In this document: piece after piece, positions 12,701-26,374 of the stretch
How the letters are laid out: each line of letters begins with the position of its first letter
Numbering within the stretch: the first letter of the stretch is position 1
Assembly: GCF_027172205.1 (NCBI RefSeq)
Contig: NC_070607.1
Coordinates: 24,714,069-24,778,068, forward strand
From: Podarcis raffonei
Lineage: Eukaryota; Chordata; Lepidosauria; Squamata; Lacertidae
Reading direction: 5' to 3'
DNA length: 64,000 nt
Made by a program: the position numbers and the translations under genes
Notes under the pieces: generated by a model
Seen by the model: the letters and a program-made list of their open reading frames with translations, nothing else
Told to the model about the DNA's origin: nothing
The model's database searches: none

Positions 12701-15700
12701 TATTTTATTTTAAAAAATGAGTAAGGTACGAAGAGGATAGGTAAAAGAGAGTGGAAAGTCTGGGGCGAAGTGGCAGTCCCAGGAAATGACCTGTGTTGTT
12801 TCAGGGCTCTTTTCTGGGTACTGCCATTTTAATTCTTAAGAGGGGAGTTTGAGGTGAAAATAAAATGAGATTTAAGTTGGGGTGTGTGTGTGGAAAAGGG
12901 TGTCTTTAAATAGTGTAGAAAAGGTAGAAACAACAATAAAAATTCAAGTAAAGGGTGGCTGCAGCAGCAGTGGCCCCTCTTTTAAAAAGAAGAATGATAA
13001 AAGTAGGTATATGGGGGGGGATAAAAAAGATTTAAAATTTTTTTTTAAAAAAGGGAGAGGGGGGGAGGAAGGGGTTAACAAAAAGGGGGTTAAAAAAAAA
13101 AAGAAAAAGAAAGGGGAAAAAAAGGGTAGTTTCTTCCTTTCTGTGATCTCCTTTGTCATGCGGCTTTTCACTGTTTTCCTTGCCGCTGGAGCTCCGGTCG
13201 GGCTCAGCCACGTGTTTTTTCGGAGCCTCTTTTTCCTTCCCGGTGCTCACCTACCTCTCCTCTTTTTTCCCGTCGGCAGAGATGCGGGCAGCAGCGGTAA
13301 AGTTGGGGCTCCTTTTTCTGTCTTTCTTTTTCTTCCTCTCTCCCCCTTTCTTTCTCCCTCTTTGCTTTAGCTCCACTGTTCTCCTGGTTTTGGAGCTCCT
13401 CTGGGCTGTTGGGGGGGGGTCGGGTGCCTTTCCGGCTCAATCTCAGTCCTGGGGGGGTGTTTTGGCTCCTTTGATAGACTCCCGGGCACCCCCGATTCCT
13501 CTCCGCTGGCGGCAGCAGTCTTGGGAGCCCGGGAATCGGCCAGACAGCCTTTTACTCTGGCTGGCTTCAGGAGCTCTTTTCTGCTGTTGCAGCCGCCATG
13601 CTGCCTCGCCGGAAGTCCTCCAAATGTTTATTATATGAAAATTCACTTATCCAAACAAGAGCAATTAGTACCCAAACCTCACTATACACACTGCAGATTC
13701 AGATATCCAAATAGCCAAACCTGCCTGTAAACAAATAAGCAACCTTAAACAAGTCTCACTTTTTTGTGTTTTGCTGGTGTGTGCAGCTGTTTCACCAGAA
13801 ATCATTGGGGAGAGAGGGAGTGAGACACTGGACATTCCTTATTTCCCTTCTGCAAAGTTTCAGAGGGTTTTCTTGAGTTTCTTCATCACTTTGGGGTCAA
13901 AATTCCATAGCCGGGAACACAGTAGAATTTTTACCACAGAAATTGATGGAAATCATCGACTCATTCGGTGAACGCTTACCTAAATGATTTCCTGATAATG
14001 CATTGTGTTCAGATAGCGAAATCTGAGTCTACTCCCCTAAAATTGGCTAGGTCCACATTGGAAGAGGTACTCTCCCTTCACTTTCACAGAAAAAGGAACA
14101 TATAGCCTAAGATGGTGCCTCCAAAACCAAGCATGTATCCCCCCATAAAACAAGGTGATAAAAAAGTTTAAATCTTTAAAACAAATTGCCTGAGCAAATT
14201 TCTACATTATTCAATTTGTTGAATCAATTGATTAAGTTTTCTTTAATTGGGCAGTAATTGTACTTTCATAGAACCTTTACAATCCAGTGTTTGCGTAGCA
14301 GAAAGTTTCCCTGTGCTGAAAAGATTTCCTCTGGGCTTTTTCTATATTATTTTCTTTCTCTCTTCCATTGCAGGGATTTCACTTGCCTTCCCCTTCACAT
14401 TACAAAGAGTAACAGGCTGTTGTAACAAAAACTGCAGGTCTGCATTGAGCTTTTCTACCCTCCCTCACTCCCACAACTAGCTTAACCTACCCTGAGCCCT
14501 TCCATCATTTCAATGTGCTTTTAATTGGCCACTGCTGGTGAAATGATTGAAATAGCATCAGGATACAGAGCAAGTTGAACTAGACCCTTCCAATGGAAAG
14601 AGCCTGACACAGGACTCCTGTTTTCTGTGATACTTATGTTCTTTGCAATCTGCAGTGCTAACCACAGAACGTAACACTGAAAGTCCTAAATACTTGAGAG
14701 CATGCACCATGGAACAGAATGGGATTTCCTTTGGAATTAATATGCACAGGGACTGCACTGTATAAACATTCCCAGATTAACTGCAAGTAGCAACCCACAA
14801 AGAGGACCGAAATGCACAACTGTATATAGCAACACATAAACACATGCACCCCTTTCCTGTGAGCAAAGGAGAAAACAGATCCAGTTGATGTAGGCAAAAT
14901 GTATGAAGACAGCAGAAACCACTCCCCCTCCCCCTCCCCCCAGACTTGGCATCCATTGAACTTTGACACTTTGCAGATGAAAGCTGCCTCAGTCTACTGA
15001 ATGTGTAAATCTGTGCGAATGACATTTACTAGTTTCCAGTGCAGAAACCAAGCTCCCATCCTTGCATGGATTAAATGTCAGCCAAACTGGCCATAGAAGG
15101 GAGAAAGCCACTTTGGGGGCACTTGTTGAAACAAATGAACTCCTCTGTGTATTTTAATTCTGCTTTGGAGATCTCGGGATGTTCCCAAGCTAAAAGAAAC
15201 GAAAACAGGACAATGATTCCAGACTCTTGGTGCAAACCCACACATTTTGAGCATGCAGCCGTTCTGCTGAAGAAAGGCTTAAGGACCTTATCAGAGCGGA
15301 AAGCTGCCATAGACACTGGCCTTTGTAAGTCCAGCAGTGGTAGTGTAACACACTGTATTTCCATGTTCCTTGCCAAAGCCTGCTTTGTGGCCAAATAACC
15401 GCCTGAACTTTGGCAGTGATTCGCGAAGGCACCTAACAGCATCTTTGTCCTCCCTTATTTGCCAGTGCTTTGCAAAACAAAGAGCAATTATAAGGGCCTT
15501 TCCCACATGGAACAGTTGGCATGGCAGAACAGCTATGATGTTAAATTAGTATGTGTTTGAAATCCCTGCTTGGACACTTAAGGTGTAATCCTGCCATGCT
15601 ATTCATACACAGTTTTAATGGGGCTTATACATGAGTGGCCCCTTTACAGAGTTCAACCCAAGTGTTTCTAGGTGTTTCTTAGGCAACCCACTATACATGT

Positions 15701-16391
15701 GTATGTGCCTATTTAATTAATTAACAGGAGGGGAAGGGTGCTCTTGCGCTCAAATCCTGCAACTTGGTTATACTGAACTTTTGATGTGACTAAGTAACAA
15801 GAGGGTTAGCTCTAGGTAGCCAGACCTCTGCCTAAACTGCCTCTGCTGCAGCCACTGAGAAGCTTTTGAGAGCCCTGGCAGCTTTGTAGAACAGGGTGAG
15901 GGAGAAGATGAGTTGCTTCCATTGCCTAGTTGGAATGCAAGCAGCACAGAGGTGGTTGCAATTGATTTATAATGACAAGGGGTGACTGTAGAGATAAGGA
16001 AGTCTCACCTCATTCGCCACTTCTGTTCTCCATACACCCTTTGCTAGGTGGGGCATGGAGGTGGAGTAGGTTCAGACTGCAGAATTAACTGGTTTTTCCA
16101 GATGCGTGATGCAAGGATGCTTTGGAATCACAAAAATAGAGGGACACCCCCCCACACACACACTTTTAAGATTCATGACTGATAAAAGACTGATAAAGAC
16201 TGTTTATCAGACTGATAAAAGGCTTATACTGTGGCATCCTTACACTGGAGACAAATAAAGATGTGAAGGCAAGTTTTGATTGTTTGATGTTTTACTGTGG
16301 TTTTATAATTGTTGGAAGCCACCCAGAGTGGCTGGGGCAACCCAGTCAGATGGGCAACATATAAATAATAGAAGTGTTGTTTTATTACTAT

Positions 16392-16435
<44 letters not shown>

Positions 16436-19400
16436 ACCCGGGCTATATAAAGTGATTGCATGAGCAATTACTTCTTGATACACAACATTCTACCTTTACA
16501 CTTACAAGGAAATGGCGCAGGCAGGCAGATCCTTACTTACTGGTTTTGCTAGAATCACAGGAGAACCACCCTATGTTACACAGCCACCCATTTTGTGCTC
16601 TTCTGTGGGGTACATTATAGCCTCGTGGATATCCAATGGCCCCATTTTACTCCGAAGTTTTGGGGCAGGTGTTGTGTTGTGGGGATAGATGTGGCAAAAC
16701 TGAGGAAGCGATCCACTGCTACATGAAATCCTAACGCTTCAAAAGAGTATTTGCACGCTGGAGACCAGGAGACCACCACAGGACCTCTTTACTGCTTAGT
16801 GCTGCATGGAGTCTTTCATGCTTTTTGACGGTTCATGATTCCGTGTGCCTGCTTCCCAACTTTTGTTCTCCTCTTAAGCTACTTGACGGGCCATGCAAAC
16901 ACCAATTAAGGAGTGGACCATTAGTAGATGTATTCCCCTAACCAAGGTGCAGCACAAGAACTTAAGAAGATGCCTTACACTGAGTCAGATCATTGGTCCA
17001 TTTAGCTCAGGACCAACAACACTAGGAATGGGCAGCTGGATTCTTATCTCCCTCACCCACTGCAGACCAAGGGATGGGTGGGAGGAGCTTGTTGGTCACA
17101 GGGTGTCATGACATCAGGTGACTGACAAGAGGCAAAGTTCAAAGGAGGTTGCTGCAGATGCTGATTTGTCTGCTAGAGCAACCACATTGGAAGATAAGGA
17201 TTTAGTGTGCCTTTTAATGGACCATCAGCTGAAGATGTTTCTAAAACTGGAGCATTTGTCCCTCTGCAGAGAAAGCAGCTTGTATTCTTGTATGCTTGGG
17301 GAAGCGCTCTGAATACAACCTGCTTCCTTCTGAGAGAGGAGTGCGCCACATAAAACACAGAACTTTTTTTTCTTTCCGAAGGAAGCTTGCACAGCCCCTT
17401 GTGCTGTGCTTCCCAAGAGCCTGACAATCAGCTGACTGTTGGGTGCCAGAGGTTTTGGGTTTGCTGGGCACAGCACTTCAGCCAGCCGATTGTGCATGCA
17501 AAGCCCCTTGCAACAAAGCCCCACCTTTACCTGCCCCTCACCTGACATCAGGTGTAGGGCAGGTGGGCATGCATGGACAAAACAGCCTGGCAGGATAAAT
17601 GGAGCTGCCTGATTTAGTTACTGAACAAGCAAGAAAGGATTTAAAGAAGAAATGTTCTGGCTTAGAACTGTGGTTTCACCACTGGATGACTCTGAACTGT
17701 TATTTTACTTTTCTTCTCAGGCAGGGTACTTTGAGGACAGAAGAGAGCATTGGGAAGCTGTCAGACGGATCAGACTCCTTTTGTTCGAGCTGCCACTTTT
17801 CCTCCTCAGAGGCATTTACAAGGGGTGCCAAAATTATCCTATCAGGACTGAAGCACATTCCCTTACTAGCTTCATGGCCCATGTTATGGGTCCCTAAGTC
17901 TCTAGGGAGTTAGGGACCCTTCTGATCATAGGTGCTTCCCGTTCTGTGAACCAAACTTTCCTGTCCTTGACTCACCATACGACAGTGACCCCCCTTTCTT
18001 CCCTCTACTCTGCTCAGTGTTTTCTTAATTTCCTCAACTTTCACTGTTCTGTTTTCTTTTGCTTACTCTTTTGTTTCAGCTTTCCACTTATACCTGAAAC
18101 GCACGGAGACAATTTGACCTCCTGGAGCATTTCCTCTGCTGTGCCTTCACTGTCAAAACAGTCACAAGGTTTTGGGGTCTAGCCACAATAATGCATTCTA
18201 TGCATTTGCAAGTTACTTTTCAGCTAAGGCAGCTCCCAATGTGACTTAGGTCACATGTACACCATACCATTAAAGTGTTGCTACACCATTTTAACATTCA
18301 TGGAGAATCCTAAGAAATATAGCTTGTAAAGGGTGCCGGGAACTGTAGCTCTGTGAAATAAGCACCCTTAACAAACTACAGATCCCAGGATCAGCTGCGT
18401 TTTCTTCCGCAGCCTCAGGTGGAACGGCTGGCTGTTACATCCATCTGGCTTCCCAAGAAGATTGCACAGCAATTATTTCTGGTCCAGCCTTGCAAGCAAG
18501 CCCGCGACAATTACCAACCTACAATTTCAAACAGCCTGTCTGCCTGCTCATATAGGTTTTTAAAATTAAATACAGCCCCTTACAAATTAAAACAAATCCT
18601 TTAATTTCATACCCTTACAAGTTGTTGGCAAAATAACAGTTGCTCTGGGACTGGTGAGGAAAGAGACGTCTAGCACCTCTGCTTTGAGGTAACTTCAAAT
18701 AAGAAATTCTCTCCCTACTTTCCTTTACAGCCTGAATGTAAAGCACACACCCCTTTTTACCCAAACTGACACAGGCGGCTCAGTCCTAAATATGCTGACT
18801 TGAAAGACAGGTCCAGCTGTGCTCAACGAGGCTTGTCCCAGGCCTTTGGTTTACAGTGGAATAAGCCCTGTTCAACACAGCGGGGCTTATTTCAGAATAA
18901 ACATGCAGAGAGATAACACTGCAATTCTAATCACGTTTACTCAGAAATGAGCTCCACTGAACTCAGTAAGACTTACTTCCATGCAAACATGCTTAGGTTT
19001 GGGCGGCAATTCACATTTTACTCCAAAGGACTGTTCGAAGCTGGGCTTTGCGGTGGAAGGTGGTCTTCTCTGTTCTCCATGCCTTCTTAATTTGGCAATG
19101 CTTGCTAAGCTCAGATCCGGAAGCCACTTTCAATTAATGGGGCCAAACCAGAGTAACCACAACACGTCTTGGAACAGGGAGCCTGGGAATAAACTCCTCC
19201 CTCCAGCATTTTCCAGTCTGCTTCCTCCTATAGCTCCTTCAACCTTCCAAATTCCAAGAAGAGGAGTTAAAACCAGAAAGCTGTTTTTCGTGATTATGGG
19301 GGAAGTATCTCAGCTGTGGAAAATAATTCAATGGCAGCTTCTGCAAGTATGAAGGTAAAAGTATTAACAGACTGATTCATGGTGAAATACTAAATGATCA

Positions 19401-21662
19401 TAAGAGAACTGGATAGAATATGTGAAATGGATTTCTTGTATTTTAAAAAGGTTTATGCTGTAGAAAAGCTGCATGGATGTTTTAAAGAAAAGACTCTGGA
19501 TTAACATTTGGTTGCCTAAGGAGAAATTCATACTTGGCACAGGTAAGTGCCTATTTGCAGGTCTGTTTTAAGCACTTCCTGAGGCGTGTGGTTTCCCATT
19601 TTAGGCCTGGTGCCTCCTGTTTGCTAGAAACCTCCTCAGGTGGGTGAGAGTTGTCAGAATCACAGAAATTATGTGCAAGTAGATTGTTCAGATGAACAGT
19701 TGATTCAAGTGCTTGGTACTGGCCCTCTTTGACTGTGCTGCTTTGGTGAGGTGGTTGCCCCAAATATTTGCACCAGCATGGTGGGAGGCTGTGCCACAAG
19801 ACCCTATATTTTCTTTATGTTGAGATGCAAGAAAGGCCAAGGAGACCTACCTTTGGGAAAGAACAGCATGTCTTAACGATAAGGACAAAATAATAATAAT
19901 AATAATAATATTTTTTATTTATACCTCGCCCTCCCCAGCCAAGGCCAGGCTCAGGGCGGCTAACAAGCAATAATAAAAACAAGTCGAGTGAATACAACTT
20001 AAAAACAAGATTAAAATAGGTGGTACATGACCCCAGTCAAGCTTGCAAAAATCTATCATTTGCCCAATAACAAATGTTGGAAATGTAAAGAAAATGAAGG
20101 TACATTCTTTCACCTTTGGTGGATGTGCCCTAGGATTAAGGCTTTCTGGGAAATGATATACAATGAGTTGAAAAAGGTATTTAAATATACCTTCTTGAAG
20201 AAACCAGAGGCCTTTCTCCTGGGCATGGTCGGCCAATTGGTGTCAAAGAAGGATAGAACGTTTTTTATGTATGCCACAACAGCAGCAAGAATACTCATCG
20301 CAAAGTATTGGAAGACGCAAGATTTACCCACTCTGGAAGAATGGCAGATGAAACTGATTGACTGTATGGGATTGGCAGAAATGACTGGCAGAATCCGTGA
20401 CCAGGGAGAAGAGTCGGCAGAAGAAGATTGGAAAAAATTTAAGGACTACTTACAGAAATATTGTAAAATTAAGGAATGTTGAATGATGCTGGATTGAAAT
20501 TGAGTGGTTTCTAGCTGTAATGGTATAAGGGAACATGAAAAAATGGTTGGATAGAAAATAAGGTGTTTTTATAAGCTGTAATGCTTTGAGTTAAGGATTT
20601 GCTGAACAAATAATTTGAAATGGAATACAAGAAGGGGAGGTATGAGGAGGTCAGAGAAATATGTTATTGAAAACTATGTATTATGAACTATATGTCTTTT
20701 TAATTTTTTTGTTTGTTTTTTGTTTGCATAAAAAATTGAAAACTTTAATAAATATCTTTAAAAAAAATAAAAAAAAAATAAAAACAAGATTAAAATACAA
20801 CATTAAAATATTGAAACATTAAAATGCAGCCTCATCACAGGAGGAGAAAGGAAAAAGAAAGGGGGGAGGGAATCAAATTGGCTCCAAGCCAAAGGCCAGG
20901 CGGAACAACTCTGTCTTACAGGCCCTGCGGAAAGAAATCAGATCCTGCAGGGCCCTGGTCTCATGAGACAGAGCATTCCACCAAGCCGGAGCCAGTGTTG
21001 AAGAGGCCCTGGCTCTGGTTGAGGCTAATCTAACTTCCTTAGGGCCTGGGACCACTAGGGTGTTGCTATTTATGGACCTTACTGGGAGAGGCGGTCCCTA
21101 GGTACGAGGGTCCTAAATCGTGAAAAGAACTCTGTAAAAAAGTTAATTCTAAAATATGATAATTCGCCAACAGAAAGGGGAGGTTCTGGTTGAAAAATGC
21201 ACATAACCAAACATGTATTAGAAGCAACTCCAGAACTGGCTCTATTAAATATTTTCCAAGCATATATATAATGCAAGCAGCTGCTTTATAGTGAGTAAGA
21301 CCACTGGTCCATCAAACCCAACATGGGCTTTTCTGACTGGTGATTGATTGAACCTAGGGCCTTATCAGCTGCACCACTGAGTTATAGCACTGGAAAACCA
21401 AGTTTGTTTGTTTGTTTTTTAAAAAAAGATGGTGTGGAAAATAAATAAGTGGAGGATGCCAGATCCAAAAATCAAAACACAATGATGCAAAGAAAAGACT
21501 GAAGGAGCTCAATTAAACACACACTTTCCCAGGAACAGTCTTCAGGCTCCTCAAGCACATATCTGAAATTGCAATCTGGAATCCTTCAGTCTTCAAAGAA
21601 GGCTTATCTAGGTACCAAATTCTGGAACAATGTTTTAAAGGGCAGGAGAGGAGGCAAATGAA

Positions 21663-21695
<33 letters not shown>

Positions 21696-24600
21696 TAGCT
21701 GTCAACTTTTCCCTTTTCCTGCGAGGAATCCTATTCGGAATAAGGGAATTTCCCTTAAAAAAGGGAAAAGTTGACAGCTATGGTGTGTGTGTGTTGCCTT
21801 TCCTAAGTGGATTGTACTGCTTGCTTTCACTATTGCTCAAAAAAGATGCCCTAACCCTATGCCACTAGGAACTTTACATGAATGCTTACATACATCCATG
21901 AATGCTTAGCACATCACATGAATGCTTAGCACATCCATTGCTAAAGCTACAATATGCAGTGCTAACAGAAACCAGTGTTAATTTTTCTTCCGGAGTGTTC
22001 ATGCTCCAACTGTGAACTTTTTAGCAGAAGTAGGTTGCAAATAAATGGAATTCCCCATTGCATAAATACAGATATTGAATACAGGCCAAAGAACATTGGT
22101 CTGGCACCAGCAAGACCACACTCGGAATGCTACGTTTATCCATTCATGTCATCACCATTGTCAGGAGAACCAAGGAACAAGGACATGGGTAGTAGAGAGG
22201 AACCAGAGAGATACAGGAATTCATGGGGTTTAAGGACTTTAAAACGGGGGCATTGCTGATCCAAATGACCATTTGCAATCCAGACAAATATGCAGCAAGG
22301 GTCACTTAACTCTGAGGTCAGAATTCACATTACACATATGGAAAGAAGGATCCAGAGTGTCTCCTCAGAGGATTTTTGCCTCTGAGAACTCCTAGCAAAT
22401 AAGCTGCAGAGGGAGGGTCATGTCTGTGGTTGCTCCTCCAATGCTTGTTTTTTCAGCACGAGGTGAAGAACATTTCATTCCCCCAGACCTTTCCATCATA
22501 AAAAAACCCTTTCAGTGTTTTTCAAATGCTTTGTACTGATGTCATTCTCTGTTGGGTTTTTTTTAATTCCGTGGCTGGTTTAATTCTGTTTTAGATTTCA
22601 TGTTTACAAGTTAATTTTTTGTATCTTATGGTTTTAATTATTATTTACTTCTAAACCATCTAGAGAACCTTTGCTACTGGGTGGTATAGAAATACTGCAA
22701 GTGAGTAGCCAGGCTGTTCCTTCTTGGTCATGCATGTGGCAATGCAGTTCTTTGAAGCCAAGGTCGCCCTGCGCATCACCTCATGGAGTCCCACACGTAC
22801 TTTGGCTTGGTGATGACTGGTGCCCATTTGGACTGACAGGGTGAAAGGCAGAGACGACAATGGCAGGTGGAGCCAGAACCAATGACACGAAAGAGTCAGC
22901 CCCCCATCTCCCTCCCTCCCGAATTCTGCAAAGGCTCCTCCTCCAACTAAGGAGGAGGAAACTGACAGACAGGGCCACCTCCTAGACTGGATGCAAGTTA
23001 AGAGGGCAGGGAGTTAGGGACTGGCTGAGAGGGTCCCCATCCTATTATCTACAGCTGCTCTGCATCCTGCCCTCCATGTGTATTGCGGGTGGGGAGGCAG
23101 ATTGCAGGACGGTGACTAATGTGTGCACTTAAAGCCATGCTTAGGCAGTTTAAACTCAACTCTCTCTCTCCCCGCCCCCACCTCCAATTTCTCTAGCCAA
23201 AAAAGAGGCCTGACAGCTTGGATATTTCCAAAGCAGATATCCAAAGGAATGCAACCTCCGTTATTGATGAAACAAAGAACACTCAGACCTCTCTCATGCT
23301 ATCAGATATTATTACTTAGGTAATTATCAGCCACACTGTGTTCTTTCTAAATACTGGAGATCGTATCGCAGCTTCCTCTCCTCTCCCCCTCCGGTACTCA
23401 GGAGGGCACTGAATAGAACCAGTTGAAACTGCATGTTCAACGCTATTAGAAGGTAATGGTCTGAAACCATACACAGAACTGCTGTACGCCGCATTTATTT
23501 CTGAGGTCCTTAGTGCTGGAGGTGCGTTAACTGGTTTCAGGAGAGCTTCCCCGTTAACAGTAACAAAAGCAACCCTGGCTGCAGGGCTCCTTCCTAAAAT
23601 ACTAAAGCTGCACAAAAAATAATAGGGAATGGTGGTTCCAATCCAGAGCAAGTTAGTCCAAGTCCCATTTAAATCAGTGGGACAACTTTTCAGCAGTGGG
23701 TGCTGAACTTTTAAGTTCCTTTGAAATGGATAGGATTTAAGCATGACCGCCTCTGAATTGGGGTTTCACTTTTCTGCCTCTAATGTAGGAGCTTTGCCTT
23801 GTAGGTATGGATGACTTCTGTTTATATTTTCCTACATTGGCCGTTGTTGTTGTTTAGTCATGTCCAACTCTTCGTGAACCCATGGACCAGAGCACACCAG
23901 GCACTCCTGTTTTCCACTGCTTCCCACAGTTTGGTCAAACTCATGCTAGTAGCTTCGAGAACACTGTCCAGCCATCTCGTCCTCTGTCGTCCCCTTCTCC
24001 TTGTGCCCTCCATCTTTCCCAACATCAGGGTCTTTTCCAGGGAGTCTTCTCTTCTCATGAGGTGGCCAAAGTATTGGAGCCTCAGCTTCAGGATCTGTCC
24101 TTCCAGTGAGCACTTAGGGCTGATTTCCTTAAGAATGGGTAGGTTTGATCTTCTTGCACTCCATGGGACTCTCAAGAGTCTCCTCCAGCACCATAATTCA
24201 AAAGCATCAATTCTTCGGTGATCAGCTTTCTTTATGGTCCAGATCTTACTTCCATACATCACTACTGGGAAAACCATAGCTTTAACTATACAGACCTTTG
24301 TCAGCAAGGTGATGTCTCTGCTTTTTAAGATGCTGTCTAGGTTTGTCATCACTTTTCTCCCAAGAAGCAGGCTTCTTTTAATTTCGTGACTGCTGACACC
24401 ATCTGCAGTGATCATGGAGCCCAATTAATTAAAATCTCTCACTGCCTCCATTTCTTCCCCTTCTATTTGCCAGGAGGTGATGGGACCAGTGGCCAGGATC
24501 TTAGTTGGCCATTATATTTTCCAATTAAGTTTCTGACTTGGTTGCTTTGCAGCACTGGATTGTATATCTAGGCCAGGGGTTGCTAACCTGTGGCCTTCCA

Positions 24601-26327
24601 CATGTTGTTGAATGGCACTTTCCACCAACTCCAACTATGGCCAGTGGTCAGGGAGGTTGAGGACTATAGTTCAGAAACATCTGGAGGGTCACATCTTAGC
24701 CAGCCCTGATATTGTCTGAAATTAATATGGGCTGTATAAAGAATTCAAATTGTTGCTTTTTGGTTGTTGTTCAGAACAATTGTTATGATCCTGCCAACTT
24801 TAGATATGTTTAAGTTTAATTGATTTCAGCAGGCAAATTGAACATGTTTTTAACTCTCTCATACTGAAACCAATGGGATTAAAAGTGCGCTCAGCTTAAG
24901 TTCTGTCATGCTCAAGATTAACAAAATGAACATTACACAGATGCATCCACTGCAGCTTATAGGAATGTCTCATGTTAGCAATTTGCAATTCTTATTATTG
25001 GCACAAATATATTTCTAGTCGACTTGAAGGCATTTCTCCCCCTTGAAATTATACGTGAAGGGCAAGAGACCAAACTTTTCACACTGGGTGTTCTGCTCTG
25101 GCCTTGCAAAGGAGCCCTGGGGTGACATGGCAAGGGAAGGTCAGTTGTTGCAGGACCAAGGAGAGCTCCTAGTCATTAAGAGATCTGGGGCAAACTGATG
25201 GATGACCAGCTCTATTTCTCTGTAATATCCAAATTGGAGAGGCTGTGCAAGCCCTGGAGCACTGCCTGAACTTGCTGGTGGGCTGGATGAGGACCAACAA
25301 ACTGACTCTGAATCCTGGTAAGCCGGAGGCACTCTGGGTGAGTGGTTCCCAAATCTGGATAATTGATCAGTTGCCTGTTTTGGATGGGGTTGCACTCTCC
25401 CTGAAAAAGCTGGTTCATAGTCTGGGGGGTGCGCCGGCTTTGGCTGATATGAGAGCTGCAGCTGTTTCTTAACCAAGACAGCCCGACTGCTGTTGCCCAT
25501 GCGCTGTAACTTCCAGATTGGATTGCTGCATTGTGCTCTATGTGGGGCTACCCTTGAGAATGGCAGGTATGGTTTTCTCAGGAGGTCTAATCCATCCAAT
25601 GTCAGAATCAGGTCTTTAGTGTGGCAGCACCTATCTTTACAAATCGGACAAAGTGTCATTGCTACTGTCTTTCTGGCAGGCCTGTCTGGGATAGCTCAGT
25701 CAGTACAGGATGAGGCTCTTAATTTCAGGGTCATGGATACGAGCCCCAAGTTGGCCTTCTTGCCTGCCGAGGACACCATATCTAGCTGTACCCATCTTTA
25801 GGTAGGTCTTCAAGGAACAGAGGTTGAGAACATAAGAGGAGCAAGACATCTAGCCCAGAATTCTGTTCTCACAGTGGCCAACTATGAGAAATATTGACCT
25901 GCCCACATTAGGACTTTACACAACAAGGGTGATATCCAATGCCCTTGTTGTGTTAGCACAAGGATCTATGGTATCCTTCCCCCCCTGCACACCCCACATC
26001 TGTTCCAGAGGGTTGGGGAAAACCCTACAGATTTAGGAGGTGCATGTAGGGGACAGCAGGGAAAGGAGGTGCATTTACAGATTTAGGAGGTGCATGTAGG
26101 GGACATTCCGTTGTGCAAGGAGAAATCATTTTGCAGCATTCACCTAGCACTACTTTAGATACAACCCCAATATGTTTGTTCTCCAATTTAAAAAAAGCAC
26201 ATGAGACAATACACGCACGCACACCCACGCGCACACACACAGAGCAGTATTTTGTCAGACAAGTTATGGATGGAAAACCCCCACAGAGCAACTTAGCAAA
26301 TTCTCTCTAACAGAAGAAATCTACTTT

Positions 26328-26374
<47 letters not shown>

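Larger units (their letters stand above)
5252..13618 (-). mobile_element. Near-complete L1-clade LINE, 8.4 kb
   Basis: The element has a 2.3-kb 5' UTR, ORF1 (10225-11341), ORF2 (5632-9491), a short 3' UTR and an AAATA-type tail (5252-5285). Both ends are flanked by the 14-bp direct repeat TCCAAATGTTTATT (5238-5251 and 13619-13632), so the insertion is full length rather than 5'-truncated. The damage seen is small: a frameshift in ORF1, one frameshift near 8935 and one in-frame TGA at 7096-7098 in ORF2. That suggests a young but probably immobile copy. It lies in sense orientation within ALG14 intron 3. The opposite-strand frames across it are shadows. Confidence 0.93.
19889..21118 (-). mobile_element. 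Old L2/CR1-like LINE 3' end, split by an L1 insertion
   Basis: The left part (19889-20018) starts with an AAT microsatellite and the 3'-UTR hallmark ttttatttatacctcgccct...ggctcagggcggctaac. The right part (20798-21118) encodes on the minus strand VPGPKEVRLASTRARASSTL, then AWWNALSHETRAL and SFRRACKTELFRLAF. That is the C-terminus of a non-LTR reverse transcriptase protein. A sister copy at 34498-35036 shows the same layout uninterrupted. Confidence 0.75.

Noticed and set aside
12881-13638. Open frames of lysine-rich, phenylalanine-rich or proline-rich type
   Set aside because: They come from purine and pyrimidine tracts in the L1 5' UTR and appear on both strands.
14658-15506. Cluster of minus-strand frames suggestive of an exon
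   Set aside because: I compared them with the missing ALG14 exon before finding the true one at 33.6 kb. They have no conserved motif and no convincing splice sites.
25683-25760. tRNA gene candidate (A-box and B-box-like sequence)
   Set aside because: The arms do not pair as a tRNA and the sequence continues into a SINE body. The same holds at 35.9, 37.3, 37.6 and 41.2 kb and at the heads of the squamate SINEs.
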